DNA of 64,000 nucleotides, from positions 1 through 64,000 of the forward strand of contig JAABSV010000016.1 in assembly GCA_011390165.1 (NCBI GenBank), given 5' to 3'. The notes below the pieces were generated by a model. The model searched no databases, was not told the DNA's origin, and was given only the letters and a program-made list of their open reading frames with translations. Within the stretch, counting starts at the first letter, position 1. The number at the start of each line of letters is the position of its first letter. Shown here piece after piece: positions 56,475 to 64,000 of the stretch. This DNA comes from Desulfobulbaceae bacterium (GTDB lineage Bacteria; Desulfobacterota; Desulfobulbia; Desulfobulbales; Desulfocapsaceae). The position numbers were made by a program, and so were the translations under genes.

Positions 56475-58202
56475 ATGGCCGATTCAATTTTTCGCGTCAA
56501 TATGAGCACCCTCAGTTGCACCGTCGAAGATGTTCCCGCCGCCTGGGCCGGCCACGGCGGCCGCGGCCTCACCAGCACCATTATTGCCGCCGAGGTGGAA
56601 CCCACCTGCCACCCCCTGGGGGAAAAGAACAAACTGGTCCTCGCCCCCGGTCTCCTCTCCGGGACAGTGGCGGCCAGCTCCGGCCGGCTTTCCATCGGCG
56701 CCAAGAGCCCGCTCACCGGCACCATCAAGGAGTCCAATGCCGGCGGCACCGCCGCCCAGCTTCTCGCCCGCACCGGCTGCAAGGCACTGATCATCGAAGG
56801 GCTGCCGAAGGAGGACCGTTGGTACCGGCTGCTGGTCTCTCAGCAGGGGGTGAAGATCGAGGAGGAGAGTGAACTGGTCGGCAAGGGCAATTTCGCCGTA
56901 GTCGAGGCCCATGGCCAACGCTACCCCGGCAAGATCGGCCTGATCACCATCGGCCCGGCCGGCGAGATGAAAATGGCCGGGGCCAACATCTCGGTCAAGG
57001 ACCCGGACGGCAGTGTCCGCTCCTCCGGCCGGGGCGGCCTGGGGGCGGTGATGGGCGCCAAGCGGGTGAAGTTCATCAGCATCGACCCAGGTGATGGGAA
57101 GGTGGCCATTGCCGAGCCGGAGAAGTTCAAGGAGGCCAACCGGGCCTTCAGCAAGGCCCTGGTCGACCACCCGGTGAGCCAGGCCCTCGGCCAGTACGGC
57201 ACCAACATCCTGATCAACATCATCAACGAATCAGGGGGGCTCCCGACGAAAAACTTCACCTCCGGTCAATTTGCCGGCCACGAGAAGATCAGTGGCGAAA
57301 CGATGTACGACACCATTGTCCAGCGCCAGGGCAAACCGAAGCACAACTGCCATCCCGGCTGTGTCATCCAATGTTCCCAGGTCTATACCGACACCGCCGG
57401 CAAGAAAATCACCTCGGGCTTCGAATACGAATCGATCTGGGCGATGGGGGCCGACTGCTGTGTCGACAACCTCGACCACATCGCCGAGGCCGACCGGCTG
57501 ATGGACGATATCGGCATCGACACCATCGAGACCTCGGTGGCCATGGGCGTGGCCATGGAGGCGGGTGTGCTCCCCTTCGGCGACGGCACCGGGGTCTGCC
57601 GCATCCTCAAGGAGGAGGTAGGAAATGGGACCCCGCTGGGGCGGATTATCGGCAACGGCGCCGGTTCGGTGGGCCGGGCCTTCGGGGTGACCCGGGTGCC
57701 GGTGGTGAAAAACCAGGCGATCCCGGCCTACGACCCGCGGGCAATCAAGGGGATCGGCATCACCTACGCCACCTCCACCCAGGGTGCCGACCACACCATG
57801 GGCTACACCATCGCCACCAATATCCTCAAGGTCGGCGGCTCGGTGGACCCCCTTACCAAGGAAGGGCAGGTGGAACTGTCGCGCAACCTGCAGATCGCCA
57901 CCGCCGCCATCGACTCCACCGGCATGTGCCTCTTTATTGCCTTTGCCGCCCTGGACAACCAGGAGTGCCTGCCGGCGCTGATCGACCTGATCAACGCCCG
58001 CTACGGGATCTCCCTCACCGGTGACGATGTGGTCAATCTCGGCAAGTATATCCTCAAGACCGAACGGGCCTTCAACACCGCCGCCGGCTTCACCGCCGTC
58101 GACGACCGGCTGCCGGAGTTCTTTTACAGCGAGCCGCTGGCACCGCACAACGTGGTGTTCGATTTCACCGGCGAGGAGATTGACACCTTCTGGAACTTTT
58201 AA
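56475..58202 (+). CDS. aor: tungsten-containing aldehyde:ferredoxin oxidoreductase
   Basis: Oxidises aldehydes to acids, reducing ferredoxin. The 575 residues contain the N-terminal bis-pterin domain (GRGLTSTIIAAE, RLSIGAKSPLTG, SSGRGGLGAVMG). The [4Fe-4S] ligands Cys292, Cys296 and Cys300 lie in NCHPGCVIQC and the fourth Cys485 in DSTGMCLFIA, which is the family pattern. The protein is slightly shorter than Pyrococcus AOR. The ferredoxin product could feed the Rnf complex encoded elsewhere in this window. It is followed directly by a MoaD-like gene. Confidence 0.95.
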   Translation: MADSIFRVNMSTLSCTVEDVPAAWAGHGGRGLTSTIIAAEVEPTCHPLGEKNKLVLAPGLLSGTVAASSGRLSIGAKSPLTGTIKESNAGGTAAQLLARTGCKALIIEGLPKEDRWYRLLVSQQGVKIEEESELVGKGNFAVVEAHGQRYPGKIGLITIGPAGEMKMAGANISVKDPDGSVRSSGRGGLGAVMGAKRVKFISIDPGDGKVAIAEPEKFKEANRAFSKALVDHPVSQALGQYGTNILINIINESGGLPTKNFTSGQFAGHEKISGETMYDTIVQRQGKPKHNCHPGCVIQCSQVYTDTAGKKITSGFEYESIWAMGADCCVDNLDHIAEADRLMDDIGIDTIETSVAMGVAMEAGVLPFGDGTGVCRILKEEVGNGTPLGRIIGNGAGSVGRAFGVTRVPVVKNQAIPAYDPRAIKGIGITYATSTQGADHTMGYTIATNILKVGGSVDPLTKEGQVELSRNLQIATAAIDSTGMCLFIAFAALDNQECLPALIDLINARYGISLTGDDVVNLGKYILKTERAFNTAAGFTAVDDRLPEFFYSEPLAPHNVVFDFTGEEIDTFWNF

Positions 58203-58427
58203 ATGCGGCTCACCGTCAAACTGTTCGCCTATTTCCGTGACCACCGTTTCAGCCTGGCGGAAGAGGAGTATCCGCCAGGCACCACGGTGGGTGACATCGT
58301 CGACGGCCTGGGCATCGACCGCGAAGAGGTGGGTGTACTGATGCGCAACTCCCGCCACTGCGACTTCTCCCTGATTCCGGAAGATGGCGATGTGCTCGCC
58401 ATCTTTCCGGTGATCGGCGGAGGCTGA
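58203..58427 (+). CDS. MoaD/ThiS-family sulfur carrier protein
   Basis: The 74-residue ubiquitin-like protein ends in GGG, the terminus that is adenylylated and thiocarboxylated. Strand and loop pattern (LFAYFRD at the start, VFPVIGGG at the end) fits MoaD. It begins on the base after the aor stop, so it is probably the dedicated sulfur donor for the pterin of that enzyme. No MoeB-like activator gene is nearby. Confidence 0.85.
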   Translation: MRLTVKLFAYFRDHRFSLAEEEYPPGTTVGDIVDGLGIDREEVGVLMRNSRHCDFSLIPEDGDVLAIFPVIGGG

Positions 58428-58482
58428 GGCCGACAGCGGCCACGGCAATCTGCCGGCACTGTGCCGGCCGGGGGAAAAAACG

Positions 58483-60099
58483 ATGCCCGCACTGCTGGAA
58501 ATAGACGACCTCAGCCTCTGGTTCACCAGATACGACGAACTGGGCGAATGGGTGGAGGAACAGGTCCTCCACCACGTCTCCCTGGACCTTGCGGCCGGCG
58601 AAACCGTGGCCCTGGTGGGGGAGTCCGGCTCCGGGAAATCAGTCACCGCCCTGGCCATACTCCGGCTCCTTGAAGAGAGCAGCACCATCCGCCAGGAGGG
58701 TTCAATCCGCTTTGCCGGCGAGGAGGTTCTCAGCCTGACGCCGGCGGAACTGCGCCGTATCCGTGGCAACCGCGTCGGCATGGTCTTTCAGGAGCCGATG
58801 ACCTCCCTCAACCCGGTCTACACTGTCGGCAGCCAGTTGCTCGAACCGCTCCGCCTGCACCGCCGGATGGGCCATGCGGAAGCGTTTCGGGAGGCCATCA
58901 GCCTCCTGACGCGGACCGGCCTTGATGATCCGGAGGGGCGGATGCGCGCCTTTCCGCACCAACTTTCCGGCGGCCAGCGACAACGGGTGATGATTGCCAT
59001 GGCCCTTGCCTGCCGGCCCGCCCTGCTGATCGCCGACGAGCCGACCACCGCTCTCGACGTCACCATTCAGGCGCAGATCCTCGACCTGCTCGACGAGATA
59101 CGGCAGGAGTACGGGATGGCGGTGCTCTTTATCACCCACGACCTGCAGATCGTCCGCCAGCGGGCGGAGCGGATCTGCATCATGCACCGGGGACGGATTG
59201 TCGAAAGCGGCCCGACCGGGAAAATCTTTGCCGCCCCCGCCGAGGCCTACACCCGCACCCTGCTGGCGGCCATCCCCGGGCCGGGGCGGACCATCGACCA
59301 GAGCAGCGCCCCGGTCCTCCTCGCGGTCGACAAACTCAACTGCCATTTCCGGGTCGCTAGCGGCTGGGTCCACCCCTTCAAGCGCCGCTGGAAGAGCATC
59401 CGTGCCGTTGACGAGGTGAGCCTGGAGTTCCGTCGCGGCACCACCTGCGGGGTGGTGGGCGAATCGGGTTCGGGCAAGACCACCCTCGGCATGGCGATCC
59501 TCAGACTGGTCCGCAGCACCGGCCGGATCCTCTTTGCCGGCGAGGAGATCCAGGACTGGAGCCAACGCCGCCTCCGCCCGCTGCGCAGCGACATCCAGGT
59601 GGTCTTTCAGGACCCCTTCTCCTCCCTCTCCCCCCGCCTCACCGTCCACCAGATCGTTGAGGAGGGGCTCTTGGTGCACAGCCCGGAGGCCGACCGCCGG
59701 GAGCGGCACCGCCGAGTACTGCAGGGGCTGGCCGAGGTGGGGCTGAGCGAGGAGATGGCCTTCCGCTTCCCGCACGAATTTTCCGGCGGCCAACGCCAGC
59801 GGATCGCCATTGCCCGGGCGATCGTGCTGAAACCGAAGTTTCTCATCCTCGACGAACCCACCTCCGCTCTCGATGTCACCATCCAGGCCCAGATCATCGA
59901 ACTCCTTCTCGACCTGCAGGAGCGGTACCGGCTCAGCTACCTGTTCATCTCCCACGACCTGCGCACCGTCCGGGCCCTCGCCGATTACCTGGCGGTGATG
60001 CGCCAGGGTCGGATCGTCGAGGCCGGCCCGGCGGCAGAGATCTTCGCCGCGCCGCGCCGGGAGTACACCCGTACCCTCTTCCGTGCCGCCCTCGGCTGA
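58483..60099 (+). CDS. double ATP-binding subunit of a peptide ABC transporter
   Basis: The 538-residue protein carries two ABC ATPase domains, as in YejF or GsiA. Domain 1 has Walker A GESGSGKS, signature LSGGQRQR and DEPTTALD; domain 2 has Walker A GESGSGKT, signature FSGGQRQR and DEPTSALD. Each ends with an oligopeptide-transporter C-terminal stretch ([22 protein letters not shown]). Partner permease and binding-protein genes are not adjacent, so the rest of the system must be elsewhere. uvrC starts 19 bases after. Confidence 0.93.
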   Translation: MPALLEIDDLSLWFTRYDELGEWVEEQVLHHVSLDLAAGETVALVGESGSGKSVTALAILRLLEESSTIRQEGSIRFAGEEVLSLTPAELRRIRGNRVGMVFQEPMTSLNPVYTVGSQLLEPLRLHRRMGHAEAFREAISLLTRTGLDDPEGRMRAFPHQLSGGQRQRVMIAMALACRPALLIADEPTTALDVTIQAQILDLLDEIRQEYGMAVLFITHDLQIVRQRAERICIMHRGRIVESGPTGKIFAAPAEAYTRTLLAAIPGPGRTIDQSSAPVLLAVDKLNCHFRVASGWVHPFKRRWKSIRAVDEVSLEFRRGTTCGVVGESGSGKTTLGMAILRLVRSTGRILFAGEEIQDWSQRRLRPLRSDIQVVFQDPFSSLSPRLTVHQIVEEGLLVHSPEADRRERHRRVLQGLAEVGLSEEMAFRFPHEFSGGQRQRIAIARAIVLKPKFLILDEPTSALDVTIQAQIIELLLDLQERYRLSYLFISHDLRTVRALADYLAVMRQGRIVEAGPAAEIFAAPRREYTRTLFRAALG

Positions 60100-60118
60100 T
60101 TTCCTCTCAAGGAACACC

Positions 60119-61975
60119 ATGCTGCCGGAGACCACCCTCGCCGCCGCCCCGCACGCCCCGGGGGTCTATCTGATGCGGGACGGCCAGGATGGGGTGCTCT
60201 ACGTCGGCAAGGCCAAGGATCTCCACAAGCGGCTCGCCTCCTACGCCCGCTTCAGCGGCAGCGAGCACTCGAAGACCACGGTGATGCTGGCCGGGGTCCG
60301 CCGGGTGGAGACGATCATCACCGCCACCGAAAAGGAAGCGCTGATCCTCGAGGCCTCGCTGATCAAGGAGCACAAGCCGAAGTACAACATCATCCTCCGC
60401 GACGACAAAAACTACCCCTATATCAAGGTAACCGTGGCCGAGGAGTGGCCACGGGTAGGCATGGCCAGGCGGAAGAGCGCCGACAAGGCCCGCTATTTCG
60501 GCCCCTACTCCTCGGCCAGCGCCATGTGGGCCACCCTGCGGCTGATCGCCGGCCTCTTCCCGCTGCGCAATTGCAAGGGGAACCGGCTGAAACCGCGGCC
60601 ACGCCCCTGCCTCAACCAGCAGATCGGCCGCTGCCTCGCCCCCTGCGCCGGCCTGGCCGACCGCCGGCTCTATCTGGAAAATGTCGAGAAGATCATCATG
60701 CTGCTGGAAGGACGGGGCAAGGCCCTGCAGGCAAACCTGGAGGAGCAGATGCACCAGGCCGCCGAAACCCTTGCCTTCGAACGGGCCGCCCAGCTTCGCG
60801 ACCAGCTGGCCGACCTGCGCCGCACCCTGGAAAAACAGGTGGTCTCGGCAGCGCACAGCAAAGACCAGGACATCTTCGGCCTGGCCAGGCAGGATGCCGC
60901 GGTCACCATCGCCATCCTGCAGATCCGCCACGGCCTGCTCAACGGCAGCCGGACCTTTTTCCTCACCGACCCCTACGGCGACGACCAGGCGATCCTGGCG
61001 CAGGTCCTCACCCAGTTCTACCAGCCGGAGACCCCGCTGCCCGGGGAAATCCTCCTCCCCTGCCCGCTGGCCGACCAGCCCCTCTATGAAGAATTTCTCC
61101 AGCAGCGAAGCGGCAATCGGGTCAGCCTGAAATTTCCCCAGCGGGGCGATGGCCGACAGCTGCTGCACATGGCCAACGCCAACGCCCGGCAACTCTTTGC
61201 CGAACGGGAGCAGCAGCACCGTTCCTGGCAGAGCCTCGCCGAGGCCCTGGTGAAGACCCTCCGCCTGCAGCGGCCACCGGAACGGATCGAATGCCTCGAT
61301 ATCAGCAATATCAGCGGCCAGCTGGCGGTGGGGGCCCTGGTCTGTTTCCGGCAGGGGGAGCCGGACAAGGGCAACTACCGCCACTACCGGATCAGGACGG
61401 TCGACGGACCGGACGACTACGCCATGATGCGGGAGAGTCTCCAGCGCCGTCTGCGCCGTGGCCGGGATGAGGGGAACCTCCCCGACCTGCTGCTGGTTGA
61501 TGGTGGCAAGGGACAGTTGGGCATGGCCCTGGCAGTGGCCGGCGAACTGGGGATCAGCGACGACCTGGACTGGGTGGGGATCGCCAAGGAGCGGGGTGAC
61601 GAGGGAGAAAAGCTCTACCGGCGGGGGCAGAAAAACCCGCTGCTCCTCCCGGCCCACAGCCCGGTTCTCCTCTATCTGATGCGGATCCGCGACGAGGCCC
61701 ACCGCTACGGCATCACCTTCCACCGCCGGCTCCGGCAGCGTTCGACCCTAGCCTCCGAACTGCAGGGGATCAGCGGCATCGGCAAAGAGAAGAAGGAGCA
61801 GCTGCTCCGCCACCTCGGCAGCTTGAAGCGGGTCAGGGAGGCCAGCCAGGCAGATCTGCGCACCGTTCCGGGGATCGGCCCGGAACTGGCCGGCGTGATC
61901 TATCGCCACTTTCACCCGCCGGCAGCATCGACCACGACCGGTGAGATCCTTGACACCCCCGGGAAAAAAGAATAG
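60119..61975 (+). CDS. uvrC: excinuclease ABC subunit C
   Basis: Dual incision nuclease of nucleotide-excision repair. The 618 residues hold the N-terminal GIY-YIG domain (GVYLMRD...LYVGKAK), a UvrB-binding UVR segment (ERAAQLRDQLADLR, about 220-235), the RNase H-like nuclease with DISNISG and LLLVDGGKGQL, and tandem HhH motifs (ISGIGKEKKEQLL, VPGIGPELAG). AAGGA precedes ATG 60119. It is unrelated in function to the ABC gene before it. Confidence 0.97.
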   Translation: MLPETTLAAAPHAPGVYLMRDGQDGVLYVGKAKDLHKRLASYARFSGSEHSKTTVMLAGVRRVETIITATEKEALILEASLIKEHKPKYNIILRDDKNYPYIKVTVAEEWPRVGMARRKSADKARYFGPYSSASAMWATLRLIAGLFPLRNCKGNRLKPRPRPCLNQQIGRCLAPCAGLADRRLYLENVEKIIMLLEGRGKALQANLEEQMHQAAETLAFERAAQLRDQLADLRRTLEKQVVSAAHSKDQDIFGLARQDAAVTIAILQIRHGLLNGSRTFFLTDPYGDDQAILAQVLTQFYQPETPLPGEILLPCPLADQPLYEEFLQQRSGNRVSLKFPQRGDGRQLLHMANANARQLFAEREQQHRSWQSLAEALVKTLRLQRPPERIECLDISNISGQLAVGALVCFRQGEPDKGNYRHYRIRTVDGPDDYAMMRESLQRRLRRGRDEGNLPDLLLVDGGKGQLGMALAVAGELGISDDLDWVGIAKERGDEGEKLYRRGQKNPLLLPAHSPVLLYLMRIRDEAHRYGITFHRRLRQRSTLASELQGISGIGKEKKEQLLRHLGSLKRVREASQADLRTVPGIGPELAGVIYRHFHPPAASTTTGEILDTPGKKE

Positions 61976-62018
61976 GTATTGGAGGAAACGGGCAAAGCAG
62001 ACGAGCGACGGCGGCAAA

Positions 62019-64000
62019 ATGGGGCAGGAAATGAAGGGCGGCACTATCCTGGGGATTGATATCGGTTCGGTGGCGGCGGGCCTGGTGGCCATCGACCGCA
62101 ACCGACGGATCCTCCGGCGGGGCTACCTTTTTCACCATGGCGACATCCCGGCAACCCTCGGCAAACTGCTGGCGGTGGTGCAGCCGGAGGAGGTCAGCCA
62201 CGTCGCCGCCACCACCTCCACCCCTCTCCTGGTCGCGGCGCCACGGCGCTATGACAACCAACTGGCGGTAACCGCCAGTGCCCGGCTCTTCCACCCACGG
62301 ATGGCGGCCCTGCTCACCGTCGGCGGCGAGCGCTTCAGCCTGGCCACCTTCGACGCCGATGGCAACTACCTCAGCTGTACCGCCAACACCGGCTGTGCCG
62401 CCGGCACCGGCAGTTTCCTCGACCAGCAGGCCGGCCGGCTGCAGCTGACGGGAATTGCCGATCTCGCCGCGCTGGCCGACAGCTGCACCGGGACCCCGCC
62501 CCGGATCGCCTCCCGCTGTGCGGTCTTCGCCAAGACCGACCTGATCCATGCCCAGCAGGAAGGGTACCGGTTGGACGAGATCTGCCAGGGCCTTTGCCGC
62601 GGGCTGGCCAGAAACATTGCCGATACCCTCTTTACCGGCCGCCACCGCCCCCGCGGCGAGGTGGTTTTCTGCGGTGGGGTCGGCAAAAACCGGGCGGTGG
62701 TCAACCAGCTCAGCCAAGGTACCGGCCTGAAGCTGCTGGTGCCTGCCGACGGCCACCTCTACGGCGCCCTGGGGGCTGCCCTCCTCCTTTTGGAGGAGCT
62801 CGAGGGAACGACCACCGTCTCACCGCCGCCCCTGCCGGGGGGGAGCAGCGGATTGCTGGCCGGCCGGCCGAGCACCCCCAGGGAGTACTTCTACCCCCCT
62901 CTGCAACTGCGCTATTCCAGCTACCCCGATTTTACCTGCGCCGAACAGTACACGACCCGCCGGGGAGAGGGGCCGGAGGTGGAGGTGGATCTCCACCGGC
63001 TGCCGGCGGATGGGGAAGGCCTCGACCTCTATCTCGGCATCGATATCGGCTCGACCAGCTCCAAGGCGGTGTTGCTGGATACGGCCGGCGAGGTGTTCGC
63101 CGGCCTCTACACCCGCACCGCCGGTCGACCCCTGCAGGCGGTGCAGGACATCTTCTGGGCCATTGACGGGCTTGCCGGCCGCCGCGCCCTTCGCCTCAAC
63201 ATCATCGGCTGCGGGACCACCGGCTCCGGCCGCAAGCTGATCGGCCGGCTGATCTCCGCCGACAGCGTCGTCGACGAGATCACCGCCCATGCCCGCGCCG
63301 CCTGCCAGCTCAACCCGGAGGTGGATACGATCATCGAGATCGGCGGCCAAGACGCCAAATTCACCACCCTGCGGAACGGCCAGGTCACCTTCTCCACCAT
63401 GAACAAGGTGTGCGCCGCCGGGACCGGCTCCTTTATCGAGGAGCAGGCGGAGCGGCTCGGCTGCCCCATCGGCGACTATGCCCGGCGGACCGAGGGAGTT
63501 GCGGCGCCGATGAGCAGCGACCGCTGCACGGTCTTCATGGAACGGGACATCAACCATTACCTCAGCGAGGGCTACAGCGTCGAGGAGGTGCTTGCCGCCG
63601 CCCTCCACTCGGTACGGGAAAACTATCTGCTGAAGGTGGCCAACGAACGGCTGATCGGCAAGACCGTCCTCTTCCAGGGGGCCACCGCCCGCAACAGGGC
63701 CCTGGTCGCCGCCTTCGAACAGCGCCTGCAGCAGCCGATCCTGGTGTCCAAATTCTGTCACCTCACCGGCGCCCTCGGGGTCGCCCTGCTCCTCGCCGAC
63801 GAGGGGCGGCGCCAGTCAGCCTTTGCCGGTCTCGGCCTGCACCGAAAAGCCATTCCGCTGCGCAGCGAGGTGTGCGACCTCTGTGCCAACCACTGCAAAC
63901 TGACCATCGCCGACATTGGCGGGGAGACGGTGGCCTACGGCTTTCTCTGCGACCGGGACTACCAGGGCACCGCCCCGGTGCCGCGCCGAACCGGGGCCAA
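62019..64000 (+). CDS. large acyl-CoA dehydratase activase, 3' end beyond the window
   Basis: The open frame runs off the window after 660 codons. It holds two complete BadF/HgdC-type ATPase domains in tandem. Domain 1 starts LGIDIGS and has the cluster Cys in TGCAAGTGSF and SRCAVF; domain 2 starts LGIDIGSTSSK with VCAAGTGSF and DRCTVF. Both have an intact pair of cluster ligands. After domain 2 the sequence VCDLCANHCKL begins a DUF2229-type region. Proteins of this layout reach about 1400 residues and may activate 2-hydroxyacyl-CoA or benzoyl-CoA-type dehydratases. ATG 62019 and ATG 62031 are both possible starts. Confidence 0.9.
   Translation, partial: MGQEMKGGTILGIDIGSVAAGLVAIDRNRRILRRGYLFHHGDIPATLGKLLAVVQPEEVSHVAATTSTPLLVAAPRRYDNQLAVTASARLFHPRMAALLTVGGERFSLATFDADGNYLSCTANTGCAAGTGSFLDQQAGRLQLTGIADLAALADSCTGTPPRIASRCAVFAKTDLIHAQQEGYRLDEICQGLCRGLARNIADTLFTGRHRPRGEVVFCGGVGKNRAVVNQLSQGTGLKLLVPADGHLYGALGAALLLLEELEGTTTVSPPPLPGGSSGLLAGRPSTPREYFYPPLQLRYSSYPDFTCAEQYTTRRGEGPEVEVDLHRLPADGEGLDLYLGIDIGSTSSKAVLLDTAGEVFAGLYTRTAGRPLQAVQDIFWAIDGLAGRRALRLNIIGCGTTGSGRKLIGRLISADSVVDEITAHARAACQLNPEVDTIIEIGGQDAKFTTLRNGQVTFSTMNKVCAAGTGSFIEEQAERLGCPIGDYARRTEGVAAPMSSDRCTVFMERDINHYLSEGYSVEEVLAAALHSVRENYLLKVANERLIGKTVLFQGATARNRALVAAFEQRLQQPILVSKFCHLTGALGVALLLADEGRRQSAFAGLGLHRKAIPLRSEVCDLCANHCKLTIADIGGETVAYGFLCDRDYQGTAPVPRRTGA

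Overview
The window is a GC-rich, gene-dense stretch of a bacterial chromosome. The gene content points to an anaerobic, respiring Desulfobacterota member, most like the Desulfobulbales (inference, not proven): a six-gene Rnf complex preceded by an octaheme cytochrome c, a nine-heme lipoprotein cytochrome, a tungsten-type aldehyde ferredoxin oxidoreductase with its cofactor genes, a very large two-domain acyl-CoA dehydratase activase, and FolE2 instead of FolE. I see no insertion sequence, prophage, CRISPR array or rRNA. Four tRNA genes are present (Val-TAC, Leu-TAG, Leu-TAA, Thr-CGT), each with a readable -35/-10 promoter.

Layout. 1-6.3 kb (minus strand): tRNA-Leu, then the proteostasis cluster tig-clpP-clpX-lon, then tRNA-Val. 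6.5-11.4 kb (plus): a DsbA-like secreted protein, phoH, a single open frame joining ybeY to pdxJ, tRNA-Leu, a tandem repeat patch, a class II aldolase-like gene and a secreted protein of unknown function. 11.6-19.1 kb (plus): the Rnf locus, in order zinc-ribbon protein, octaheme cytochrome, rnfC-D-G-E-A and an RnfB fused to a GltD/NfnB-like flavoprotein. 19.2-24.5 kb (minus): DUF3047 protein, an epimerase, a serine hydrolase plus CPBP membrane protease pair and a DUF2860 outer-membrane protein. 24.7-30.6 kb: a sigma-54 response regulator and a 7TM sensor kinase whose 3' ends overlap tail to tail, then a polytopic membrane protein. 30.8-37.3 kb: a TPR lipoprotein, PBP1b, a decayed zone with two pseudogenes around a flavodoxin-fold reductase, tRNA-Thr, the nine-heme cytochrome and rlpA.

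37.4-42.2 kb (minus): trpE-G-D-C-F, tightly overlapped and without trpB or trpA. 42.4-50 kb: rpsT, a cyclic-nucleotide/DUF4388 protein, the hslR-purH(IMP cyclohydrolase only)-purN-U32 peptidase operon, folE2, darP. 50-58.4 kb: gpmI, then a metal-cofactor unit on the plus strand: an unrecognised protein, moeA, a MoeA fused to a substrate-binding-like domain, the aldehyde ferredoxin oxidoreductase and a MoaD/ThiS-like sulfur carrier. 58.5-64 kb: a double-ATPase peptide ABC protein, uvrC and the truncated activase.

The most interesting items are the RnfB-flavoprotein fusion within a cytochrome-bearing Rnf operon, which suggests a route between NAD(P)H, ferredoxin and periplasmic hemes; the in-frame YbeY-PdxJ fusion; and the moeA/moeA-SBP/aor/moaD cofactor unit. 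Function calls rest on motifs read by eye; no database search was run.
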